Shown here one piece after another: positions 23,233-33,165 of a stretch of 64,000 nucleotides of DNA. How positions within the stretch are numbered: position 1 is the first letter of the stretch; each line of letters opens with the position of its first letter. The position numbers and the translations under genes were made by a program. Source of the stretch: Petunia secreta (lineage: Eukaryota; Streptophyta; Magnoliopsida; Solanales; Solanaceae); contig JARKIP010000065.1 in NCBI GenBank assembly GCA_029990175.1, positions 26,452,501-26,516,500 on the forward strand, given 5' to 3'. The notes under the pieces are model-generated. The model was not told where the DNA came from and searched no databases. It saw only the letters and a program-made list of their open reading frames with translations.

Positions 23233-24447
23233 AAGGCATAACATATAATATAGAATGTAAGTTCAAAGCTAAGGCGTAATGAGTATGCCTATCGGCAGCT
23301 ACACACGTAAGGAACACGTGGTAGAATATCCACAAGGCCAAGGGCCTCCAAAGAAATAGATATAAACACTTACCTTATTTCAAAATGCTACTCAACAACC
23401 GTTTTATCCTTTGGATTCACTGTCAAACGATCCTGCTTATTCAATAAGCAAAAAATATATCAAATTAGGCTAAAGGCTCCATTCCTCACATCTTAGGGTA
23501 ATCTGGTTAGGAACCTGATACGCTATTCGCATACGCAATGCGCAGACCAGACCTAGTACAGGGTTTAAGGTCACATAACCAAACCCTAAATAAATTATAT
23601 TTTTGTGTTGCCCGTAACTCACTGAGTACGAATATATAATCAATTTCATTATCGGGGTCCAATTGACCCTTTAAACCATCAGTTGAACTTATTAAAATGA
23701 TGTCTAATATCCCAATTTTTACCGTCAAAATATATTCAAACACACATAATAAACTAAAAAAATGCATTAGGATCATTACCTGAATGTTTTGGGGTGAAAA
23801 TTCTACTTTTCTCCGGGTCTTTTCTCATTTTCTGGCAATTTTTGTGCTGTGTCATCTCTATTTCTCATTTTCTCTGTTTTTGCTCATTTTGAGCGTTTAT
23901 AGCTGAGCCACCGCCTTCATTTCCTTTTCTTTTTCTTTTATTTTCTTTTATAATTTCTTTTCTTTTCGTGAATAAAATTAAAACGGTACTCTACGATATT
24001 CAAAATAATTCAACTTTTGCATACAAGTTATACAAAATACATGTAGCATACTCACTAAGGCGGATCTCAAATCGGATTCCCGAAACTCAATATGCGAATT
24101 TAAATGGAAAAAAATTCAAATTATTTAACTTTCGGTATTTTAGCGGAAACTAGCTGAACAATCTCGAAATTCATTTTTGAAAAATAACAAAAGTCACAAA
24201 TAATCATACGAACCTAATGGCGCTTTCGGATTTCGAATCGGAGCGCGTTCGCCAAAACCGAGCTTGAAAATCCCTTTTTAATATTTATCGACAATAAAAA
24301 ATGAAACCTTCTTCCGATGCCTACCAAACGATGTCTGATTTAGCTCAAATTTTACAGACATGTCCTAATGGACCTTACAAATATTTGAAAATTATCGGCA
24401 CGCCAATCGGAGTCCTAACTCCCGAACGACTGCCTAAGGTCGTTTTA

Positions 24448-24864
24448 TTGTTGGTGTATGGCACTGAGGCAGTGATACCAGCTGAAGTCGAGATACCATA
24501 TTTGAGAATCATCCAAGAGACACAGTTGAAAGACGCCGAATGGATCAAAGAAAGAATGGAGCCATTAGTCCTCATTGACGGCAAAAGACTAAATGCAGTG
24601 TGTCATGGGTAGCTATATCAGAAGAGGATGGCCAATGCATTTAACAGGGAAGTTCGAGAAAGATCCTTCGAACCTGGGCAATTAGTACTGAAGAAGATAT
24701 TTCCAAATCAAGAAGAGGCAAAAAGCAAGTTCGCACCGAATTGGCAAGGGCCTTACATGGTTCACCGAGTTCTGAATAGAGGAGCATTGATATTGGCCGA
24801 GATGGACGGAGAATTTTGGCCAAAACTAATCAACTCAGACGCTGTCAAAAGATACTATGTATAA
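24448..24864 (+). pseudogene. Integrase C-terminal part of element B
   Basis: Resumes directly after the E LTR end as LLVYGTEAVIPAEVEIP, continuing RIIQETQLKDAEW to a stop at 24610 and then MANAFNREVRERSFEPGQLVL and PNWQGPYMVHRVL, ending VKRYYV at 24864. These are the integrase C-terminal fold and the pol terminus. In this lineage the segment follows the DDE core, which is missing here. Confidence 0.85.
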
Positions 24865-26353
24865 GAGCTTGTACTAGTCAGTGACTTCACCATTCTACAA
24901 TACATTATGTAATTTGAACTACGTCACGACCTGATTCCCCAAGAGGGATATGTAGGTAACCTACTCAAGGTTCGGTCGCATAAATATAAAAACTTCATTT
25001 TCCCACAAAGCAAACACTCGGGCAGAATTTTTGAAGAACTCTCAAAAATTCCTAGACGACAAACATAGTTGACACTGGGTAAAAATTTTTGAGGATCTCT
25101 CAAAAATTTCAAATACAAACTGGGGCAGAATTTTGAGGTCACCCTCAAAATTCACTTGATGGAGTTTGGGAACAGCATGAAGAGCGACAACTTTGGCTTT
25201 ACACAATGCGATTCGTGACTCAGTGGGACAAAATAATTCATTTCATTTCATTTCTTTCTTATAAAAGTTTTTCGAAAACATTTGCATTATTTACTACTTT
25301 ATGCATATCCCTTTCTGCTCGGCCAAGATCCCGGCACTCGTGGACAGCGAGCGCGAAGCAAGCCAAGAATGTACAAACCAGACCACCCCACACAACTTAC
25401 CAATCTTTCTTTGGATGCAGGCACAAAAGATACGTAACTCGGCAACACACGACAGACATGTTTCAACAAAGGTTTGCCATCTAAATTAGTTGAGGGTACA
25501 CAGCCCGAAGCGTCGATTGAGGGTACACAGCCCGATATCGATTCACATTTAAATTTGCTAAGGGTACACAGTCCGAAGTGTCGGTTGAGGGTACACAGCC
25601 CGATATCGATTCACATTTAAATTTGCTGAGGGTACACAGTCCGAAGCGTCGGTTGAGGGTATACAGCCCGATATCGATTCACATTTAAATTAGCTGAGGG
25701 TACACAGCCCGTAGCGTCGGTTGAGGGTACACAGCCCGATATCGATTCGCATTTAAATTTTCTGAGGGTACACAGCCCGAAGCGTCGGTTGAGGCTACAC
25801 AGCCCGATATCGATTTGTATTTATATTTGATGAGGGTACACAGCGCGAAGCGTCGGTTGAGGGTACACAGCCCGATATCGATTTGCATTTACATTTGCTG
25901 AGGGTACACAGCCCGAAGCGTCAGTTGAGGGTATACAGCCCGATATCGATTTGCATTTACATTTGCTGAGGGTACACAGTCTGAAGCGTCGGTTGAGGGT
26001 ACACAGCCCGATATCGATTTGTCGTTTTAATTCCTTGCGGAGGGTATGCAGCCCAATGCACTGACTGAGAATACCCAGTCCGACGACGAATCTAACACTT
26101 GACAGCAAAGGACACGCAATCAAGCATAGCAGACACAACTACATCTGGTAAATATCCTGGAAAAACTATCCAGCCCGACAGGAAGGTACGTTTTATATAC
26201 ATTATGTTGCTGGATATACAATCTAAACAACGCAAACATTTCAACCTAACTCCCCCGCGATTCTCCTAAGTCTTAACCACTCCTCTAGAGTCATGACGAA
26301 ATTGGCCGTACTGTCAATGTCTTTGCCCGAAGACTCTTTCATCATCCTCGGGC
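24865..26353 (+). other. 3' non-coding region of element B with 68-bp array
   Basis: Begins with a block typical after pol in this lineage (tttgaactacgtcacgacctgattcc, about 24913), which recurs in element C at 62654. The middle holds the 68-bp array at 25492-26040. No credible coding. Confidence 0.75.
25492..26040. repeat. 68-bp tandem array (8 units) in element B
   Basis: cccgatatcgatt starts at 25531, 25599, 25667, 25735, 25803, 25871, 25939 and 26007, exactly 68 bp apart. Each unit itself contains two diverged copies of gagggtacacag followed by ycgaagcgtc or ccgatatcg, so the 68-mer is a dimer. Confidence 0.96.
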
Positions 26354-26366
26354 AAAGAGGGGCAGC
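26354..26366 (+). other. Polypurine tract of element B
   Basis: Purine-rich aaagaggggcagc directly before the 3' LTR start TGTTGACACC; primes plus-strand DNA synthesis in LTR elements. Confidence 0.75.
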
Positions 26367-29300
26367 TGTTGACACCAAATTTTGCCCCTCCTATTTTGAA
26401 GCAATAGTTTTCAAACTTTACACACGATCGTGCATTTATTCTTGCCCTGTCAATTCTTTCAAATTATCTTTTCACAATAGCTTGACAATCAAAGCCATTT
26501 TCGAAAACATCACCACAAACCATAGCCGTTTTCATAAAATGTGCATTTCTAATCGAGGTTCATCAACTATCTCTATTTTTTGACAAAATTATCCAAATTG
26601 TTTTAATTTCCGAAATTACAATTTTTATGCATTTCCTTGGCCATTATAACATTTTAAAATCAATCACATAATTTTGCTATAATTTTATACCTATTTCATA
26701 ACCATTTTATACCTATTTTATACAAAATTATACTAGCTATACAGTATTTATGTACGCATATATGTACACATATACATGTTTGCACACATCACTACACATT
26801 TTACACTTCAGCGCCTACGTGGATCGATCTCAGCCGTCCACGTGCGCCATCCGATGGCTGAGATCAAACCCTCTACTTTATTCCCCAAACGACCCCTAAA
26901 CTTTCCCCGACCCTCATTTTCTCCTCACCTCACCGATAATCACTCTCTCTTCTCTTTCTTCGGCGATATGTTATGCCACCACTGTCGATTAGTTTTTCAA
27001 TCGATTTAGCCGGCAAAATTTGGGGAAAATGGTACCATCATACTCCCCTTGTCACCCGCTACAAGACCCATATACTTTCGATAATATTTGGACGAGGATA
27101 ATTCTTGACCCTCATTGACTGAGTCACCACCGCCGGGAAACACCTCCGACGGGGTCCAGGGTATCTGAAAAATGCTATCGCTTGAAAAAGAGTAATAAAC
27201 ACTTTATGCGAGGTCGATTCACGACGGGTCAATGTGACCCGACCCCGATTTGTGCAAACGGGTAATCCTAAAATCCTTTTTGTTTTTCCTAATTGTTTTC
27301 TGGATTTATGTGATGATAAATATGAAATTGTTTAGTCTTTTGGCATGTTAACATAATCGATTAATTAGTATAAATTCACAAAATCATCAATCTTGGTTGA
27401 TTTCACTATTTTAACAATGATACATGTTTGTATGCCTGAATTTGTCTAATGTCGTTTCAGTGTAGTATTATTTAGTTGTCCTTGGTCAACTAATTAGGGT
27501 GAGAAACTGCATGATTAATAGCCTCACTGTTATTTCACTAGGACAAGTGAAACTTTGTTCTTGATTTGTTTGTGTGCACTGAAATTGGTACTTTCATGGC
27601 ATGTCTCCTTTATCACTATTGTTGAGATCTAATTTGACACCTTCGACAATGTATTCATCTCTAATAATGTATTTTGACCTTTACTTTATTAAAGATGCAT
27701 GATTACATGGCTTAAAACTGGAAGGATTTGATTTAAGCATGATTTAGGGGATTTGGACTAAGCTTAATTGGAATTAATAATTAGCAATGGGTTCTGGAAA
27801 TTGGCAAAGTTCTAATTAAGAGCTGATTGAAATTTTCTTAGAAGGATCAAGTGATTTCTTTGAATCCTGATTGTATTTATGCCATCAGTTTGAACCTCGA
27901 CTATGTTAAAGGAAAGGGAGGGAATTCCAAATCAATTTGGGATTGATTTGCCTCAAACTTGGGACTGATTGCTTTATTTTTGGAAAGGTTTTGAGGTTTG
28001 TCCCCCTGTTATTTCTAGAAGGCAATATTCCTTGCCTTGTAGAGCTTTCCCATTTGAATTGTAATTCTCAACCTCTCACCTATATAAACACTGGCTTTCT
28101 CATTCACAAAACACACACAAAGACAGAACAAAAAAGCTCTGCAGTACTTCTTCTCACACACTGAATACTCGACTCACTTCTCTCTCACTGGAAATTGTGA
28201 CTGCTCTCCTAGAAATGTCATCTTTCTCTCTTTTGGATACTTTCTGGGAGAATAACTAAACATTGCTTGCATCTTTCAACTCTGTTTCTTTTCCTGATCT
28301 GCTTGCAAGGTAAAATGGTACCTGCCTCTATGACATCTTAAATCTGCCCTGTTTTTTCCTCCTGTGTATTTGTCTGGTATATCTAGTTGGTGTGTGCTTG
28401 TGTTTGGGGACTCATTCTGTCCCACTACTAACCCTTGTTGTGCAGCTTAAGTGGATAGTTTTTTGGCTATACCAAAGTGCTATTTACAGTGCCAAGTGTC
28501 ATATTTGATTAAAGTCTGGTAAAAGGCTCATCTAAGTAGAAAGGTTAAGCCAAGAAGGCTGGAAATTGGTGTAAAAACAGGACACCCCTCTGATCTTTAC
28601 CTTTTCCCTGTGCTTTTCCCTATAGAAACTGTCCCCAATTTGTATATTTGTTAGGTTTCTCATCGGTATCCTTTAAAATAGGGTGCGCAGTTGCAATACT
28701 GTGCAAATAGGCCATCTAGGGGCCATTTTCTTACCCATCTCCTCCCTATGTGTGGCTCATGCTTTAATTTGCAAAACGATTTCGAATGTTGCCTGATAAT
28801 GTCATCTATGTAAAACTGGTTGATTTCAATAATGTATTTAACTCCTAGTTAACTGAAAATCAATACATGATAGGTTTTACACTTAAAAATGCATCGAAAG
28901 CATGTCTTTTTCTTGTGAGGGCTATATGTGCTAACACTGCTAATATGTGACTGTTTTCTGTAAAATTAGGTCTGCCCTCTTTTGCATAAGTAATTCAGGC
29001 CCAAAACTATTTTCAAAAATGGCCATTATGTGCGATAAATTGATTTCATCACTCTAAAACTCATATACACTAATCTAATAGTGTATAAGTGTGTGTAAAG
29101 TCTTTGGGGTCAAGTATACAATCTACTATACATATTTTCAAAGTTATATCGCTATTTTTTCATGTATCTGCATGCTTCTATCTATAATTATGTGCGGCAG
29201 CCTTTGTTTGCATTTCTGTGCTATGTGAAACGCGTTTTCAAAAGCAGTCCTTTTATCTATGTATTTTTAAATTGACCTCTAAACAAAAAATAGCCATTAA

Positions 29301-29945
29301 GGTTAGGGCTCGATAATTAATGACGAGTCGAACCGACCCTAAATGGCTAATATTTCGTTTTAAAAATAATATCTATTTGGTTTTGGTCTAAATCTGAAAA
29401 TTATTTGTAAAACCGTCCATTTGTGAAAAATTATTTTCAAGTGTTAAAATTGCACAAGTACGCTAAAATTGATTACTCTTTGCATGTTTAATTATATTTG
29501 CGATTAGGCATTTGTATTAGAGGCCACAAAATGTGATTAGGCTTAAGTGTAGGTCGTATATGAGATTTATTTGTATATGTGTGGATTAAATTTTATAGAT
29601 ATATTATCTTGATGCATTAGAAACTAAAAATGACCTCCCAAGTTAGTATTGCATGATAATATTCACCACTTATCCCAAAATATAGACTCGGATGGGAACC
29701 ACCTTCCGTGGGACTCGGGGAAGTGCCTAACACCTTCTCCCCTGAGTCATTTGTACTTCTTACACTTTTGAAACTCTGAAACTAGACTAGTATGACTATT
29801 AAATTCAACCTTAGACACTTTGGTGGCCTAATACACCTTAGAAAACTATATTAGGTGTCGACTCCAGCACTCAAACTTAGACGAGTTATCCAGTCAAATT
29901 CAAAACCGGACTCGCTTCAAGTTGAGTCTAAAATCGGGTGTGACA
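26367..29945 (+). repeat. 3' LTR of element B (3.58 kb)
   Basis: Pairs with 6075-9722. Sampled stretches differ at about 5% of positions. It ends at 29945, followed by the duplicated target aactt. TATA box at 28081. Confidence 0.93.
28081..28088 (+). promoter_or_regulatory. TATA box of element B 3' LTR
   Basis: TATATAAA in the same context as 7810. If active it would transcribe toward the 3' part of A and the antisense side of the host gene. Confidence 0.6.
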
Positions 29946-29950
29946 AACTT
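29946..29950. repeat. Right target-site duplication of element B (aactt)
   Basis: Partner of 6070-6074 with one transition difference. Confidence 0.85.
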
Positions 29951-30262
29951 TGAGGAAGCTTATGCCAAAGTTGCATCAAAGAAAAACAAGGGGCGTAAAA
30001 AGTTGGAATTAAAGAAGGGAGATTCAGTGTGGGTTTACTTCCGAAAGGAACGATTTTCGAACCAAAGGAAAAGGAAAGTTGGCTCCTTGAGGGGATGGTC
30101 CGTTCTAAGTGCTGAGCAAGATCAACAACAATGCTTATGTGATCGGCCTTCATGGTGAGTATAACGTATCCAACACCTTTAATGTTGCTGATTTAACTCC
30201 TTGTATTGTAGGCCAAGCATCGGAGGCTGACGAGGGCTCGATTTCGAGAACGAAATCTTCTC

Positions 30263-30275
30263 AAGAAGGGGAGGA
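30263..30275 (+). other. Polypurine tract of element A
   Basis: aagaaggggagga immediately before the LTR start TGATGCAGCC; identical in A2 (43934-43946). Confidence 0.85.
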
Positions 30276-31055
30276 TGATGCAGCCTGAACACGTGCTGAT
30301 CAAGTGTTCAATCCACCAAGGCCAATGACACGAAGCCAAGGCAAGTTGTTGCATGACGTTCACATTCAATTGGTGTGGTCGGGAGAAAGCAACCGTTCTG
30401 AAGCTGAGTGGCCGAGCTCAAGAACCGAAGGCTTCATCTGCAAGCTTGAGCTAGGAGAAGGAAGCGACCAAGCATCCAATCGAACACTCAACATCGACGC
30501 TGAAGAGTAAAGCAAACAATCAACTGAAGGTAGAGCATCCGATGTTAAATGTGCCGAGCTGAAGTGTTCGAAATTAAAGTGTTGGGTTGAAGGAGTAACC
30601 GAACACTCAACTTATTTAGCCCTGCGTGGCTTACTCCTATTGGCCGCCTGTGACCATTTTACTATTTTGCCCCTAGAGTAGTCTATATAAACTCCTTCAC
30701 ATTTCATTTGTAAACAGTCTAGCTTTTTTGATGAATGATTAAATATAGCTGTAGCGATTGAGTGTCTCCGATGGAGCCGAACTACGATGTGGAATTATAA
30801 AACTTTGTGTTAATCAGTAAGAATCGTTTGAACAATCTTCTTCTTTGGTTATTCAATTTGCAAGAAGCATGTGACTTCTTGAGGATTGTTGCTTAGCATA
30901 GGTGTTTCTCTTTACCTTCTCCGTTGTATGAACCGAGACTCGTTCCTGGGATTCATTCCAACGAAGCAAGAGATTTGTCTTGCTTTATCTTTATTTTTCC
31001 GCTGTTTTTTATCTCCGGTTGCCGAGCTTCATCTTTACCGATTTAGCTTGCACCA
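30276..31055 (+). repeat. 3' LTR of element A (780 bp)
   Basis: Starts TGATGCAGCC, ends GCTTGCACCA. It pairs with the partial 5' LTR at 1-353. The right flank begins ctact; the matching left flank is outside the window. It lies 322 bp from the stop codon of the host gene. Confidence 0.9.
30684..30691 (+). promoter_or_regulatory. TATA box of element A 3' LTR
   Basis: TATATAAA about 408 bp into the LTR; A2 has TATAAATA at the equivalent place. Confidence 0.6.
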
Positions 31056-31377
31056 CTACTTTGCAACCAAAAACAAGTGGCTCGAACTAGTCTGTCGTGA
31101 AAATTTCAGCCATATCTCCTCATCAAATTTGAATAAAAAATGCATAATTATGTTTTGATTAATTAGGCAAACATTTTGTATTGATGATATATACATTGAC
31201 AAATCAGCAAAGATTCTCTAATTTTCCTTCTGAGGAAATGATATATAAGGAAGTGATAGTAGCATAGTATATGCAGAAAAGAGTAATACTAACAAATTCT
31301 AAAAGTAGGCGTCTTTTTTTTCCCTAATTTGGGGTGCCACTGGTATTTTACAGTCTTAACAATGATTTTCCTTGATC
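31056..31377 (-). other. 3' flank of the NFD4-like gene
   Basis: AT-rich, no coding signal. It should hold the 3' UTR and polyadenylation site of the minus-strand gene; no canonical AATAAA on the minus strand was seen. Confidence 0.5.
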
Positions 31378-33165
31378 TCATCGTGTCTTATTGCTAGTTG
31401 ATGAAGCCATTTCTGTATCAGATGTCTCAGCTTGCTCTCTAAACTTCTTGTAGATATCCCCTCTGTAAAATTGTCTAGTTCTTGCAACCAAAATCAGTGA
31501 AGCGAGAGCTCCAAAGAATGTCACACCAGCCAGGATTATGAAAGCATGTCGATAACATTGGTTACCCATACAAGTCAGTTCCTTTACAGATGATCTTGTC
31601 AAGCCTTTTTTCTCAAGATCCCTCAATGCCTCTCTATCATAAAGAGGTCCAGTGACTTTAACATTTAGGATGTATGAGCCAAGAGGGCTTGCCAATTGCC
31701 CACAATTGAACAATGTGGAGTAGTACTTCAATCCAAAAAGCTCAGAAATGATGGTGAAAAGTAATGGCAGTTGTGCACCAAATGAGAAGCCGATGATTAT
31801 GGATGCCACATACACTGAACCAGAGAAAGGGAATGCTATGAAAAGGAGGCCAATGCATGAAAGCAGAAGGACTAGTGTCATCATAAGGGTTCTAGGGAAT
31901 TTGAACTTGACAAGTAATGTTTCAGAGACAAATCCTGAGAAAATTCTCCCAAAGAAATTCCATATGCTGAGAAGTGAAACAAAGGATTTAATGGTTGTTC
32001 TTGGATATCCTAATGATTTACCTATTTGACCCAAGTTATCAACAGCAGTTAAGCTTGATCCAAGTCCACAGAACGTAGCCATGAACAGAATCAACATATC
32101 AGTACTTAGGAGTGCTTGTAAGATAGTATAATCTTCACCTCTTGCTGGTTTATTCAAGAAAATCTTTGTGAACCAAGAGGCCTTAGAGTTGAATTCTATC
32201 TTGGTTGTTGACAGTTTAGGCTTCTCCGGGATTAGGTTCAGCTCCTTCTCCTCCATCGTTACTGGTGTATTCTCTGAGATTATTTTGGAAGGATCGACAA
32301 GCATTTTCTTCTGATGCCAAATAGCCAGCTCTTCTCTAATGAAAACCAAAAGAGGGAGAAAAAGTAAAGCACATGCGACTGTGGCGGTTCCAACATACGC
32401 AGCATGAGAAAATGCTATTGCTTTCTCGACCAGTGTCATGACCATAAGAAACAATGCTATCATAATTGATATTATCAAGCAATAGAAAAAGACCGTTTGT
32501 TGATTTGGTTGCCTAACGACTTTCATTTCTCGAATGGTATAGACAAATATCAGTGATAATGCAGCTGGAAGCCATGAAATTAGGAGGATAAGTGATTGAG
32601 CATCATTTCCATAAATAGCTAAATATAGCTGTGTCATTATAGCTCCACTTAGCCCAGTAAATCCTTTCAAAAGACCTATCATGTTACCTCTACTCTCTGG
32701 GAAGTTCCTAACAGAGGTCACAAGAGCTCCTGTATTTGCAAAATTCTGAGAATTAGCTCCAAGGCATATGTAGATGCACATTTGCCAAACCTTTGGCTTA
32801 GAAATCTTGCCAACTACAGAAAGCCATATCATAAAATATCCTGTGAAGTTCATCGCTGCACCAACTAGTAGTACAAACCATGTTGGAGTTATCTCCGCTA
32901 TCAAGCCAGAAAGAACTCCAACGTTAGCTCCAAGATCCTTAAAGAATCCCAAGAGATTAAGCGTGGTCTGATCATATCCTAAAGAGCCTTTTATTTCCTC
33001 TGAGTAAGTACCGAAAAGGTATGTAGCCCCTGCTCCAGCCATGATAAGAAATGAGGCAAAAAGTGAGAACCATCGGCCTCGAACCACATGTATGGCAAAC
33101 TGGAGTATCTCATAACAGCCTCCACCTCCCTTGGTGGTGGTACCACCTGCTTGCACCTCAGACAT
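31378..33165 (-). CDS. NFD4/nodulin-like major facilitator transporter (complete)
   Basis: Single 595-residue ORF, the usual size of the plant nodulin-like (PF06813) MFS family named after Arabidopsis NUCLEAR FUSION DEFECTIVE 4. A short hydrophilic N-terminus leads into the first membrane helix, GRWFSLFASFLIMAGAGATY (30-49). The family signature SVRNFPESRGNMIGLLKG lies at 151-168. About 12 helices are visible, with a cytosolic loop at about 280-345 between halves. The second half has GRIFSGFVSE (406-415), SELFGLKYYSTLFN (474-487) and the Cys pair CMGNQC (532-537). Substrate is not known; relatives are placed in organelle or plasma membranes. The start is the first ATG, and no stop or frameshift is seen. 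On the minus strand TTTTCAG ends at 33176, eleven bases before the ATG, so a 5'-UTR intron is possible. The gene sits convergent to element A. Confidence 0.93.
   Translation of the reverse strand: MSEVQAGGTTTKGGGGCYEILQFAIHVVRGRWFSLFASFLIMAGAGATYLFGTYSEEIKGSLGYDQTTLNLLGFFKDLGANVGVLSGLIAEITPTWFVLLVGAAMNFTGYFMIWLSVVGKISKPKVWQMCIYICLGANSQNFANTGALVTSVRNFPESRGNMIGLLKGFTGLSGAIMTQLYLAIYGNDAQSLILLISWLPAALSLIFVYTIREMKVVRQPNQQTVFFYCLIISIMIALFLMVMTLVEKAIAFSHAAYVGTATVACALLFLPLLVFIREELAIWHQKKMLVDPSKIISENTPVTMEEKELNLIPEKPKLSTTKIEFNSKASWFTKIFLNKPARGEDYTILQALLSTDMLILFMATFCGLGSSLTAVDNLGQIGKSLGYPRTTIKSFVSLLSIWNFFGRIFSGFVSETLLVKFKFPRTLMMTLVLLLSCIGLLFIAFPFSGSVYVASIIIGFSFGAQLPLLFTIISELFGLKYYSTLFNCGQLASPLGSYILNVKVTGPLYDREALRDLEKKGLTRSSVKELTCMGNQCYRHAFIILAGVTFFGALASLILVARTRQFYRGDIYKKFREQAETSDTEMASSTSNKTR

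Larger units (their letters stand above)
20364..24447 (-). mobile_element. Element E: truncated gypsy element (gag + 5' LTR) inside B
   Basis: Minus-strand element of the same family as D. From right to left it has a 5' LTR (24447 down to 21746), a PBS with TATCAGAGCC (21731-21740 on the minus strand), a leader and part of gag to 20364. The rest of the element, including the 3' LTR, is missing. The right edge is at an LTR end (TA instead of CA through one mutation); the left edge is a break in gag fused to B integrase. A deletion after insertion removed E's 3' half together with B's integrase core. Confidence 0.82.
21746..24447 (-). repeat. 5' LTR of element E (2.7 kb)
   Basis: On the plus strand it begins TGACACGACCCGG and ends AAGGTCGTTTTA. 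It aligns with the LTRs of D (45326-47675 and 50695-53039) but is about 350 bp longer because of two internal tandem arrays (22421-22590 and 22763-23232). Confidence 0.85.
6075..29945 (+). mobile_element. Element B: Tat/Ogre-type Ty3/gypsy retrotransposon (23.9 kb)
   Basis: Bounded by long LTRs (6075-9722 and 26367-29945) that begin TGTTGACACC and end GGTGTGACA, with a 5-bp target duplication. Internal order: PBS, leader, two tandem extra ORFs of the DUF7745-like type, gag, protease plus G-patch, a probable intron, RT, RNase H, a second archaeal-type RNase H, a broken integrase, a repeat-rich 3' region and a polypurine tract. An extra ORF upstream of gag, dual RNase H, an intron before RT and very large size are known marks of the Ogre/Tat lineage. 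About 4.1 kb of it is the nested element E. The LTRs differ by roughly 5%. Numerous stops show it is no longer autonomous. Confidence 0.92.
29946..30510 (+). pseudogene. 3' part of integrase of element A, running into its LTR
   Basis: Continues the frame broken at 6074: FEEAYAKVASKKNKGRKKLELKKGD then VWVYFRKERF, the integrase C-terminal SH3-like fold. A frameshift near 30100 follows; VSNTFNVADLTP (about 30167-30200) is readable in another frame. After the PPT, the frame in the LTR reads FNPPRPMTRSQGKLLHDVH (30307 on) to a stop at 30508, matching the LTR-encoded tail of A2. A CGA-to-TGA change at about 30286 would cut the tail off. Confidence 0.82.
1..31055 (+). mobile_element. Element A: Ty3/gypsy LTR retrotransposon, split by element B
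   Basis: Outer element of the nest. Its parts in order are a partial 5' LTR (1-353), an initiator-Met-type PBS (357-368), a leader, gag, protease, RT, RNase H and integrase to 6074, then the 23.9 kb element B, then the integrase C-terminus from 29946, a polypurine tract and a 3' LTR (30276-31055). The domain order PR-RT-RH-IN is that of Ty3/gypsy. The lack of a canonical chromodomain and a coding frame that continues into the 3' LTR suggest a CRM-type chromovirus; an RT tree would be needed to confirm. The two LTRs differ at roughly 9% of positions by eye, so it is old. Many stops and frameshifts make it non-autonomous. Its left end lies outside the window. Confidence 0.9.

Noticed and set aside
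22712..23341. Long overlapping ORFs on both strands
   Set aside because: They are translations of a 54-bp tandem array; the period is a multiple of three, so frames stay open by chance.
25685..26138. Repetitive minus-strand ORFs
   Set aside because: Produced by the 68-bp array in B's 3' region; frames shift between units and peptides have no domain.
31748..32971. Plus-strand ORFs inside the NFD4-like gene
   Set aside because: Antisense shadows of a clear 595-residue membrane protein.
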